In this document: piece by piece, positions 54,229-64,000 of the stretch
Layout: each line of letters opens with the position of its first letter
Numbering within the stretch: the first letter of the stretch is position 1
DNA from: Suillus spraguei
Taxonomy: Eukaryota > Basidiomycota > Agaricomycetes > Boletales > Suillaceae
Assembly (NCBI GenBank): GCA_016800925.1
Contig: JABCPU010000048.1
Coordinates: 1 to 64,000, forward strand
DNA length: 64,000 nucleotides
Direction: 5' to 3'
The notes under the pieces: generated by a model
Seen by the model: only the letters and a program-made list of their open reading frames with translations
Told to the model about the DNA's origin: nothing
Databases searched by the model: none
Position numbers and translations under genes: made by a program

Positions 54229-56513
54229 ATGGACACCTCAAATTCTCCTCGCTTAACAAACGAAATCACCCTCTGGTCTCGGCAGAGGTCTCGAAAAAGC
54301 CTAAAACACCTCTTCCACAACTCCAGATAGGCATACTTATGATATTGCAGCTTGTCGAACCCATCGCTTCAATGTCCATATTTCCATACATCAATCAGGT
54401 ATGATCATTTCACAACAGGTTTTGCATCCATCCTTCATACTTTTATTTTCAGCTTATCAGAGAACTTGGTATCACTGGAGGTGACGATGCGGCTGTAGGA
54501 TATTATGCTGGAATTATTGTAAGCACCGAGATTATAAGTCTTGATTTCCTCATATGGTTGACAGGAATCTCTGTTTTTCGTCGCACAAACACTGACAGTG
54601 CTGAGATGGAGTCGGTTGTCTGACCGTATTGGACGCAAGCCAGTGCTACTGATGGGGCTATCAGGAACTTGCATCTCGATGCTATGTTTTGGTCTCTCGA
54701 CGACGTTCTGGGGCCTCGTCATTAGGTATGACTTCAGCTAGATAGATGAAATATAATCCTTACGTTATTTTCTAGCCGCTGCATGTGCGGTGTACTAAAC
54801 GGCAATGTTTCCGTCATGAAGACCATGGTGGGCGAATTGACAGACTCTACAAATATGGCTCAGGGATTTGCCTTGATTCCAATCATGTGGTGCATCGGAG
54901 CCTTTGTTGGGTAAGTGCAATTGTTGACTATCTGAATGCCACAATAAAATTTGCATACCAGCCCTTTAATAGGCGGAACGCTTTCGCGTCCACAAGACAA
55001 CTGGCCCAGATTATTCGCCCATCCATTTTGGAGCAAATACCCATATTTTCTACCTTGTGCAGTGTCTGCTTGTGGGCTTGTCCTGGGCTTTTTCGTCCTG
55101 TTATTTTTCTTAGAAGAGGTAAGTTTTACTACCTGAGTCATCACATAACGTTACTCACGATCTGCAGACATTATCAACCAATTGTCGACCAAACTTGGCA
55201 ACAACTACTTTAGGTATCGGTGCCGACAGTGAAAATGGAGAAAGTCTTTCACGAACATCTAACGTGTCCATGCGATCTCTGCTCACACCTACCATTATCA
55301 TTCCAATTGCGAACTACGCCATGCTTGCCTTGCTTAATGTTGCTTTCATGGCTCTCTTTTACCGCTGTTCTTTTCTACCCCTACCTATCTTGGCGGCCTT
55401 GGTTTTACTCCATCTCGTATTGGCTCCTGGATGGCAATATTTGCAGTGGCGGATGGTACCTTCCAGGCACTTTTCTTTGCCAAAATTGTCGATTGGGTTG
55501 GTCCAAAGCGTCTAATCTGTGTGTCCGTGCCGTGCTTCATGCTAGTTGTACTCATGTTTCCGATCATCTCGTGGCTTGTACACACAATGGGAATGGCTGA
55601 TCGCATCATCACATTTGTGTTAATTGGTCAACTAACGTTGATGATCGTATGGCATATGGCATTCGGTGCGTGTTGCGACGAAACACGCTCTGTCATTGAA
55701 ACTAAAGTCCACTTAATTATAGGGACTATATTTATGTTTATCACGGCCTCTGCCCCTGCAAAGAATGTCCTTGGCGCTGTCAATGGTCTTGCTCAAACCT
55801 CCGGGTCCATGGCTCTTGTTCTCATTCTTCGTCTTGCTTCTCTAAACACAATTTCTTACGGTGCGTCATGTGCTTGGTATGTTACCTGGCACTTACAACT
55901 TCCGATGGCTCTTATGCATTCTCTAATAGATCCTCGGTCAATCTCAATCTACTATGGGACGATACATATCCAAAGAACGCAAGCAGATTGCTCTACAGAT
56001 GAGCTTGCTGAATATAAAAGACCCGACCATCTATTGTTATAATATATGTTTATCACGGCCTCTGCCCCTTCAAATAATGTCCTTGGCGCTGTCAATGGTC
56101 TTGCTCAAACCTCCGGGTCCATGGCTCGTATTGTTGGACCTGCACTTACAACTTCGCTCTTTGCATTCTCGAAGGAATATCATGTCCTTAACAGGAATGC
56201 AGTCTATGCAGTCTTGATTATGTTGACTGGTGTATCGAGGTGGCTAGCGTCGCAATTGCCAGATGAAATACAAGATAGGGATGAGTTATGGTGGAGTGAA
56301 GGTTACTATTTCTCCGAGCATGTCTATGGAATGTATGAATGTCCTGAAACTTCAGTTTCTCATACGTTGGATCCCATCAATATTACAAGTGTTCCGTTCG
56401 CTTTTGGACGTTTTTTTACTGTCCATTACAATAACAGATGTCTATACACTGCTCTCACTTTCATATTTACGATCAGGCTGAATCATGCAATAAACGGAGA
56501 AGGTCCGAGCTGA
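54229..56513 (+). CDS. MFS transporter, DHA1/ZIF1-like
   Basis: Exons 54229-54398, 54453-54518, 54565-54725, 54776-54910, 54962-55118, 55168-55665 and 55723 onward are spliced by short introns. The start MDTSNSPRLTNE joins, one base short in a C run (54269-54271), to PLVSAEVSKKPKTPLPQLQI. Helix 1 is MILQLVEPIASMSIFPYINQ. MFS signatures follow: RWSRLSDRIGRKPVLLMGLS (helix 2-3 loop) and SRCMCGVLNGNVSVMKTMVG (helix 4), PLIGGTLSRP (helix 5) and GAVNGLAQTSGSMARIVGPA (helix 11). A second missing C at 55362-55363 shifts the frame in helix 7. The exon with helix 10/11 is present twice (55733 and 56043), the first copy damaged. Relatives resemble plant zinc-induced facilitator-like exporters; the substrate is unknown. 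Confidence 0.82.
55733..56205 (+). repeat. Partial exon duplication inside the MFS gene
   Basis: 55733-55814 and 56043-56127 share ATGTTTATCACGGCCTCTGC and TGTCCTTGGCGCTGTCAATG with few differences (GCAAAG against TCAAAT). After the first copy a 70-base insertion is followed by further weak similarity (GGCACTTACAACTTCC against TGCACTTACAACTTCG). Copy 1 has the splice acceptor before it (TATAG at 55722). Copy 2 has the sequence that continues to a normal C-terminus. Confidence 0.85.
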
Positions 56514-56654
56514 CGAATACGTAATGTTAAGCCAGCTGTGGCATCTCGCATAACGTTCCCCGTAGTAGAGACCCTTGCTTTGTGCCCTTGAGGTACCATG
56601 TTGCACCGGTTGTATACCTTGCAAGTAATGTAAGATAGGAAATACAGCTACTAG

Positions 56655-58863
56655 TTAGCCTTCCATGTCCTCCAGGCGGGATTTGTTCAGCTTGCTCTCT
56701 ATCTCCTCATCATCTTCTATAGTCGGGGTTCCCTGTTTATCAGGAAAACTCGTCAGGTCAAACTTTCTCTTCTCCTTGAAGGGATTGTCTCTCTTATATC
56801 CCTTCTTTATAACGGCAGCTGCGGGAATAATACCTTTCGGGTTCAAATACAACAGATCATCACCACCATACGTGTCGATTGAGCGCACCCACGCATCAAA
56901 ACTGTTTTGTTCATCAGTTTAAGAGGTAGCGAACAGTCAAGGTACCCACATCCCGTCGCGGTCCTCAATGCACCGCATATTATCATAAATAAAGGTCTGT
57001 TTAAATGCATCGATAGACTCTCGGTGTTTTTCGAAATCAATCTCGGGTCGGTAATCTTGATCAGAAGGCTCGAGCTTCTCGTTGATTGAAGCAACTTTTT
57101 TGTTATATGAGTCAAATATTGGGTACTCCAGTAGGAGACCAAGAGCAGGCATCTTTGGGACCATGACCATGCGGGGCCCGTATAGCTGCGGGAAGGTCGA
57201 GTTGTCTTGTGGCCCTATCACGTAACACAGAAACTAACCTCGTCAACAACTTGTCCTGGTGTACTTGTCCTACAACATAAGATAAGAGCGGACATCATTT
57301 TGCGCTGCGACCAATTTGTTATCGTATCACTTTTATCAAAGTACAAACCCTTACGATCTAAATAGAATGAATAAGAGCAACGTTATGAGTAAGAAACCAA
57401 CTCACTTGATGCAACATAAAGCTCTGCCCATGGAAGAGGACGCTTATCCACTCGGTGTCTCCATAGACCGCAGGATCAGATATCTGTCGAGATGCTATCA
57501 GATGTTAACTGACCACAACATCACCAGCCCACCTCGATTTTCCACATATGCCGCTGATTACTGCGATCTCCGAACTCACGTCCCACAGTAAAGTTATGGA
57601 AGTTATGCGTCCCTTCGAACTTTTTGGCAGTTTCACGGATGATTTCTACCTGGTCTGCACTTATCCTCCATAAGCGCTTGCGTACGAGATCATCCATAGA
57701 ACTGGAAGAATCAGACTCAGGTACACTCCAGAAGGGGTGAGCGGAAGCATCTAGAGGGACGACGCCTTGCATAGATTGTGCATGTTTTTCATATGCACGC
57801 TGAAATCCTGACCCCGGCTTTGGAGGTATAAGGAGATACGAGGGAAAGAAGTAGGTATACTTGCGGCTGTCGCAAGACCTGAGAAGGGTTTGTAAGATGA
57901 CCCACTGAGATGACACTCGTGAACGTACATGCGAGCATTGAATGAGTTTTGCACGCGAACCTGAGCCACTTCAAAGTGAATTCTTAAATTGAAGAAGAGA
58001 GAATGCATACGGAGCCCCAAACACGAATTTCAGGTGGGAGTTCTTCGTTTACACGTGCCACCCAGTCTTCTACCCCAGGAATCGCGGTAATCAATTTCAT
58101 AGACACCAAATTGCCAGCTGCGTGAACTCCCGCATCAGTGCGGGCCGCGCGTCCAAGGTTTACCTAGAAATATAAAACCTCTTAGCAATGCCTCGTGACA
58201 TCGCCATGCAAGTGCCATACCTTCACGGGGTCATCCGCATTGTCTGATGAGACTGCGCCAGCACGCACAAGTGCGTCGAACAGGACACCTTCGATCGTCC
58301 GCACGTCAGGTTGTCTGTTTTAATTCCACACGCATGTCAGGAGTGCAGAAATAGCAGAAGGACAGGAGAAAAATATGAAATGTATTCCCTGGTAGGGCAA
58401 ACATAGGAGACAAGAACAGAGACCGCCAAGAAACTAAGCCTCTAAGGGCGGAAGAGAAAGTCCAGAATTTTGCGTACATTTGCATTCCATTGCACCCCGT
58501 CCCGCAGAACCCAATAAGCAATGCACTCTGTTTCTTAGGCAGGCGCGGGGCTCTGGAACCCTGCTCTTCACCCTCTTTTTCACCATCCTTATCCTGATCA
58601 CGCGTCCCACGTCTACGCCCCTTGTTCTTCGTATCTTTGGCCTTTCCCCTTCTGGACTTCGCCCAGCCAGCTGCATCCCGCTTTCCCCGTTTCGTATCGG
58701 TGGTGGGAGTGTCGGAAGGACCTTCGAGTTCAGTTGAATGTAATGTCTTCTCTGGTTCTTCGTGTTCAATCCTTACGCGTTTGAAGGGCTCTGAGCTCTC
58801 TGCTTGCATTTCGGTGATTGGGCGTTTGGCAGGGCAAGAGGGTGACTGCTCCGAGTCATACAT
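56655..58863 (-). CDS. PUS1: tRNA pseudouridine synthase PUS1
   Basis: The minus-strand gene starts at ATG 58863 ([20 protein letters not shown]) with a basic nuclear-localising N-terminus ([20 protein letters not shown]). After [20 protein letters not shown] an intron leads to [20 protein letters not shown] and the catalytic block [20 protein letters not shown], whose Asp attacks the uridine. Later exons carry [60 protein letters not shown] and [20 protein letters not shown], the order and motifs of TruA-type PUS1/2. The stop is at 56655-56657, 140 bp from the convergent MFS gene. I saw no frame break. It isomerises U to pseudouridine at several tRNA positions and in some other RNAs. Confidence 0.93.
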
Positions 58864-59244
58864 TACGCATATGTTCCTTCTACGCAATGTCTTTGGTTAT
58901 TAATATAAGGATCGTGAATAAATCAGTCAGAAAATAGACAATGGACATACCAGTAGTGGTGCTCGATGGAGGGTGCACTGAAAAAGTCTCCACATGATCG
59001 AATGCGAATTTCAGAGGATGCCGATTATGGTGATCTCAATTTGGCAAACGTAAAACATGTACGCACCTCGCAAGCAAGAAACAAGTTCATCGGCTCCCCT
59101 TGTCAGTCCTTAATAGATGAAGACAGTCATCCATGCTGATAAAGATTATTTACATAACAATATGAAGGTGTAGTATACTCTATGGTTTGTACATGTGCAT
59201 GTAGATGGAAATTGTCAAATATGCTCGCTTCAGATACAAGTGTG
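58864..59244. promoter_or_regulatory. Intergenic: PUS1 promoter and xylulokinase 3' end
   Basis: 380 bp between two minus-strand genes. An AT-rich stretch near 59110-59170 may be the xylulokinase 3' UTR. No defined promoter motif. Confidence 0.35.
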
Positions 59245-61067
59245 TCACGCTTGCCCACATAGGTGTACCACCCGCTCCTCGCACCGCCTATAGTTATCTA
59301 CGAGGCCATCGTATACCTTGGTCACCTCACCTTTCGGGGTTGCAACCAGCCTCATCCTCTCTACTTCACCTGTTTCCGTTGACATCTCCTCGAAGCTCCC
59401 GCTCGCGCCCCCAATTTGCGCTCGCCACCACGCAAACTTCGCGAGCACTGCGCCTCCCGTTCCCGCAGCCTCCTTGCTTTCTGCAACGTAAACACGCATC
59501 CCAAACACGTCAGCTGCGAGCTGCCGGATCGTCTGGTTCGCTGACGAGCCACCGGTGACAATTAGCCGTTGCAGCGGTGGCGAGTGCACCGGAAGAATAG
59601 CAGCAATGCGTGATTTGATGCTGAGGAATTGACTCTCGAGGATGGCACGCGCGTGCTCTGAGGCACCCGGCTGCAGTCCATGCACTAGCTGTGGTTCCTC
59701 ATTATCTTTGCACTGGAATATGAATTCGCCCTGAACCCCTGGAGGGATGATTTCGGGGAGAGGGAAGTAGAATCCCATGAATCCAGAACTACCATGTGGC
59801 GACTGCTCTACGAGCTCGTTGTACCGCTCCCAGTCTGCGCCAGCACACCGATCACGGATCTGCTCTCGCGCAAGAGCACCGTTCTTGTAGCAAAGCATAG
59901 CAATTTGTGCTTCAAGAGTTGTAGGGTGCGAGAGGAGGTGAGAAGTAGTGAAACGGGCGGGGTGCGAGTCGGCAGGGGGGATGCTCAACAGAAGTGTTGT
60001 ACTTGTGCCCAGTGACAGAAGTGCATCACCTGGTGCTGAAAGGGCAATGACGGTCGCAGGATTATCACCCGTGAACGGTGCAATTATGCAATCTATAGGC
60101 AATACAGATAAGAAAAATGGCCAATCAATGAAGAATGAAGTACATACCTGGGTTGAATCCCCAGCGCCCGACCCACCACTGGGAGATGCGCCCAAGAATA
60201 GTGCCGCCGACAACAGGCTCAGGACCGATTTTAGTGCGTAGTTCGGGACCGCCGCATGCCTCAAGGAGTGCATCGTCCCACTTACATGTGAGTATGTTCA
60301 TCAGGTTCATGCCGCTCGCGTCAGAGACTTCAATCGGGGCAATATGCCCGAGGAATATCGAAGAGATGAATGACGAGACAAGAGAGATGCGCGCAGAGTC
60401 GCGGTAGGCAGCGGGTTTGAGGCGACGGATCTTCGTAGAGCACTCAATCATTGGACACTAGTAGTACACGATGCACAACGCACCCGGGCAATTTGGGGTC
60501 CTGTAAACCGCTCATAGGCCCTGCTTCCCGTAAGATCTGCAAGCACCTGTGGACCACCAACAGCGGCCTCAAGGTCACGGCAGTCCTTGGTCGTTGAAGA
60601 GTCCTGCCAGATGGGTGCATTGGGCAACGCAAATGCACGGGGTGCGAGGTGGCCCGGATCAGCGAGCGAGCGCTTGGGATCCATCGCAGCAAGAGCTTTC
60701 TCCGCCTCCTTAGACCAGTATACCGAACCATGTTGCTTGATTCACGTATGAATCAGGCTCACTTCACATCAAAACTATTCACACGCACTTGTCCAGCACC
60801 AGATATGCCGACAATAGCACTGAGGTCAACGCCAGCGTTTTTAACGCGCTGCATGACGAGGTCAATGGCTTCGAGCCACATGAGCACTGGGCTCGTCACC
60901 TCACCTTCATCTTGGCCTTTGACCGCACCATTTGTTGTACCATAGGCGGGAAGGTCTCGATCGAAATGCACGGCGCTCTCATGCACGATAGAAACATCCT
61001 CCGCGATTACGATTGCTTTTAGCTGCTGAGTGGACAAGTCAAAGCCCAGGAAGAGTGGAGAAGACAT
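59245..61067 (-). CDS. D-xylulose kinase (FGGY family)
   Basis: The start is ATG 61067 (MSSPLFLGFDLSTQQLKAIV, the N-terminal ATP-binding motif) and the first exon ends at 60789 (VGISGAGQ). Exon 2 from 60735 continues QHGSVYWSKEAEKALAAMDP, ALPNAPIWQDSSTTKDCRDL and SRAYERFTGPQIAR. After further short introns come LVSSFISSIFLGHIAPIEVS, EPVVGGTILGRISQWWVGRW, DCIIAPFTGDNPATVIALSA, LLSLGTSTTLLLSIPP and RLIVTGGSSANQTIRQLAAD, with AAGTGGAVLAKFAWW near the C-terminus. The frame is intact to the TGA at 59245-59247. The enzyme phosphorylates D-xylulose to xylulose 5-phosphate, feeding the pentose phosphate pathway, which suits a plant-biomass decomposer. This is the fungal XKS1/xkiA type. Confidence 0.93.
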
Positions 61068-62296
61068 TCTGGTACTGAAAATGAAAGTCTGGAATGAAAT
61101 GGGAAAGTCAGTGATGACGTTTTATTGACAGCGGGGAATTTAGATGGTCCGTGTGCAAAATTAAAATTATCAGACCATGAGAGTCTATGAGGTATAGCCA
61201 TGGAGCCACTATGTTCGGATCCAACGCAGTGTACGTCAATAGTTACTGTTGGTACCCGGTGACGAATGGCCGCCTACAATCACAATTGAAAGCAAGAGAT
61301 TTTCGTAGTATAAGTATGCTGTGAAATTCACTGAATAACATCAATGTTAGATCGTTTGGGGGAGAGCCTGCATTAAGTTCTCTGGTAGTAGCAAGTTGCT
61401 CCAATATTGCTCGCTAGTTAATTTTCTGAACACGTGACTAACGCGCTTTGTTTATCCCCCGCACACAAGCCGGCATGACATGACTTACACTGGTGTATAC
61501 GCACACCTGCCACACCAGCATGCCCTTATTGTTTCCATCTTTTTTAATCATCATGATGTCAGTTCCCGGTTCCGCTTTGACCTGCCCATGTTGGGTCACT
61601 GGCTTCCTTACGGTCTCTTGCTTCAAATGGGTTATTGACAATGCCGCTCAGGAGTAAAGAAAGCTTCTCCTGGCGCTGTACATTCTATCCGCTTGTCGAT
61701 GATCATACTTGCTCTTGCCGCTGACAAAGCTGCACAAAGCAACAAAGGCAAGCACATGTGGCATGGCATCTGCTCCCAAGGGCGACGATGTCGACTGTAA
61801 TCCTCCATCCCTTAATGCCAACCATGCCTCCACCATGCCTATGTTCAGCCATCTCTATCTCCACCTCTATCGCGTTTGATCGGATCGACACAAACAATCT
61901 ACCTCGACGATTCCGACAGGCCTATGACTTGCGACGTGCTGAAATTTTTCGACATGTTGGATTGCTACAAAATTGCTGAGTATGACCCTTTCAGGTGACT
62001 GTCGTCCTTCGTTGCCCTCTTCCCCCTATACATGTTTACCATTTTCTCAATACCTCACACTTGATCGCTTTCGTTTTGGTATGGGTTCAACGTTGTTTCG
62101 TAACCCCTTATCTCTGTCTGGTTCTGAGTTTAGGAAGGCACTACACGAGGCAACCCAGTTCAAGCAGTTATGGTGCAGTCATAATCTGTCTGGTAGTGTC
62201 TCAACAATTCATCTGTATTCCTACTGCGTGTGTAGTATTTTGATAAGTACATGGGGTTAAATGAACGAGTTGAATGGATGATATTTTGGAAGGAAA
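61068..62296. other. Intergenic
   Basis: Short ORFs on both strands (61438-62260) overlap each other and show no domain or codon pattern that supports a gene. The first few hundred bases may include the xylulokinase promoter. Confidence 0.45.
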
Positions 62297-62750
62297 TCAA
62301 TCAGTGCTCATATTGACATGAAGTTTGTCCAGTCTCTTCCGCACCCAAGCGGCTTTCAGCTGATTTTTCATGTAGAGATATGCAATTGCCTCGTCTTTGT
62401 TCTTCAAAAACAATGACACCATATCCAACTTATCTTCGTTTGATATGTCGGTACTGAACTGAGCACTTCAATAGCGCGTCCAAAGTCAAAGGGAGGTGCA
62501 GCAGCAGGGGGTACAAGAGCCACAGGTGGGGCTTGGGGCACCCCTAAATGCTTGCTCATTTCTTGCACTGCGCTGACAATCAATGTCATTGCTGCGCTTT
62601 GATGATTGCAGATGGAGGGCGAGGATACTTGCCCGATGGAGTGGCAAGTGCACCATGACTGGCCTTGCGCTTTCCACGACTAGCACTTGTTAATGCTGGA
62701 GGCGGGTTTGTAGAAGGGAGGCGGGATGTAGGCGGGGCAAAAGAACTCAT
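62297..62750 (-). pseudogene. Hypothetical small protein, frame broken
   Basis: From ATG 62750 the frame reads MSSFAPPTSRLPSTNPPPAL and SRGKRKASHGALATPSGKYP. It then shifts to SAVQEMSKHLGVPQAPPVAL and shifts again near 62455 to FSTDISNEDKLDMVSLFLKN, EAIAYLYMKNQLKAAWVRKR and LDKLHVNM. The last 50 residues are helical and look genuinely coding. I do not recognise the family. The build (disordered start, short helical tail) resembles small transposon-associated ORFs, but this is a guess. Confidence 0.4.
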
Positions 62751-63298
62751 GTTACTAGTAGGCGAGTAGAGATTAGGCTCATCGCAAAGCATCCAAATAC
62801 CAAGTGCCTGTAGAAACAAGGTAAGTATGCGAAGGTATAGGAGAGATCTGTGAGGTACAGGAGCAGTGGTATCAAAATGCACTAGACTTGGATGAAGAGG
62901 TTGAGCAGATACCGCACAGTAAGATTATCATGTCAGTAGATATGGTGTGAGCGGTCCTAAAAGGGCCAAGTGTGAGGTTCCGGTACTTATATGATAGTCT
63001 GCCTGTGGGAAGGGATCCAATACGGAGGACAGTGGTTTGTTTTTGTACTCAATCAAGTTTAAAATGATACTGTTTACAACTATTCTGGGTCAACCCTCGG
63101 TGCAACCAACCGCGTACGAGTTACGAAGTCGAAAATATCCGATGTATAGCTGCCTCGACAAAGTAACCCGCGCTAATCACTGCAATTTTCCAGTTTAAAT
63201 TGTAATTTCATCAATCTTAAGTCCGGGATCTGGATCCGTGTCTGGTGAGGAATTTTGATTGTGGTAGCATCTGGTGATCTTTTTTTCAGGTTAGACAT
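62751..63298. other. Intergenic
   Basis: No gene, repeat or structured element recognised. Confidence 0.45.
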
Positions 63299-63781
63299 CT
63301 AAGTAGATGCATCTTGTGCTCGGTCCTCGAGCACGTTTTTGTCATGAGGTCGTGAGTCGTCTTTCTTCATTAGCGATGTGATACTTTGATCAGAAGAAGA
63401 CTTACAGTTGCATGGTATCGTCGTCTGCTGCTGAGCGGGTGCGCAGATAATTTCATCGGACGAAACGATTTTGTTGGGGTCTGGTGACAGGACGACAGGT
63501 GATGAAACGTTGCTAGTAACTGGCGACGAAGAGGCAGATGAGGAAGCCGCCTCTTGAGTTTGAAAGATGTCGCGCAAGTCGTAGGAGCTTTTCTTCTTCT
63601 TCAATATGGGGGGACGACCCCTATCGCGTCCACGCAGCTCTGGAAGTTCTTTTTTTTCAACTGTCTCTTCCACGACTTCAGTTTGGTCTATATTTATTCC
63701 TATGTCGACCTGGGCGAAATGAGGGACGGGGTTGCTGTTAGTTTTTACGACGTGCTCTACATGTGTGGTACGACAAGTCAT
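63299..63781 (-). CDS. C-terminal part of a hypothetical gene running off the right edge
   Basis: The minus-strand frame encodes about 160 residues: PHFAQVDIGINIDQTEVVEE, RGRDRGRPPILKKKKSSYDL, then a Ser-rich stretch (EAASSSASSSPVTSNVSS) and a polar C-terminus ending RAQDAST. The composition suggests a disordered regulatory tail. On the same strand further right (about 64000-63940) another coding-like piece reads FVGSDKSLLDATNALLD, possibly an upstream exon. Function unknown; the start is not in this frame. Confidence 0.45.
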   Translation of the reverse strand: MTCRTTHVEHVVKTNSNPVPHFAQVDIGINIDQTEVVEETVEKKELPELRGRDRGRPPILKKKKSSYDLRDIFQTQEAASSSASSSPVTSNVSSPVVLSPDPNKIVSSDEIICAPAQQQTTIPCNCKSSSDQSITSLMKKDDSRPHDKNVLEDRAQDAST

Positions 63782-64000
63782 GGCAGGTCATGGACGTATA
63801 ATGAAATGAGTTGTAGAAATGCCCCTGTCGACGTGTACATGAATTCGACGGAGGTGAGTCAAAGTTAATGTGTCTTGATGTCATTTTTTCCTATTTAGGT
63901 GCGGTCTCATGTGTAAGGCTTCGTGAGAAAGCTTTGTCATCAAAGGTCGAGTAGGGCGTTGGTTGCATCGAGCAAGGACTTGTCAGATCCAACAAACTGC

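Overview
This is a window of fungal nuclear DNA, most probably from a wood- or litter-inhabiting basidiomycete (Agaricomycetes). Evidence: genes are split by many 48-60 base introns with GT...AG ends, there are two polyporopepsin-type aspartic protease genes, the retroelements are chromodomain Ty3/gypsy, Ty1/copia and LINE types, and the hAT, Tc1/mariner and PIF/Harbinger remnants are of kinds common in mushroom genomes. I saw no bacterial operon structure, tRNA, rRNA or CRISPR array.

Layout. (1) 1-12.0 kb is a nested transposon graveyard: a PIF/Harbinger fragment, LTR family 'A' (solo and paired), LTR family 'B', and a decayed 7.5 kb minus-strand gypsy element with an extra zinc-knuckle ORF after the integrase. 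A hAT fragment follows. (2) 12.0-16.2 kb holds little recognisable sequence apart from an inverted repeat and the 3' end of an ABC-transporter pseudogene. (3) 16.6-18.1 kb and 33.2-34.7 kb carry two paralogous six-exon aspartic protease genes with intact frames but altered catalytic motifs. (4) Between them lies a minus-strand LINE (about 18.5-31 kb) split by a young 6.5 kb gypsy element (22646-29193, TSD TTCTG) and by a 1.6 kb palindromic Tc1/mariner relic (20485-22083, TSD TA). Removing the Tc1 relic restores the LINE frame. (5) 35.0-41.4 kb holds a non-autonomous hAT element, a gutted copia element and more nested LTRs. (6) 41.4-43.2 kb is simple-sequence and hairpin-repeat DNA, including a 750 bp polypurine heptamer array. 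(7) From 43.6 kb to the end the window is mostly genic: a hypothetical Ser/Pro-rich gene, an AVT-type amino acid transporter, an R3H-SUZ protein, RPB4, an MFS transporter, PUS1, xylulokinase, and two partial or unclear genes at the right edge.

The genes on the right are unrelated housekeeping or transport functions (transcription, tRNA modification, pentose metabolism, amino acid and solute transport) and form no evident pathway cluster. Two cross-cutting observations matter to anyone using this annotation. Several conserved genes on the right contain single-base frame breaks, often one C or G short in a C/G run, which may be sequence errors and not real decay. The transposon ORFs, in contrast, carry mainly TGA stops of the kind made by C-to-T change at CGA codons.
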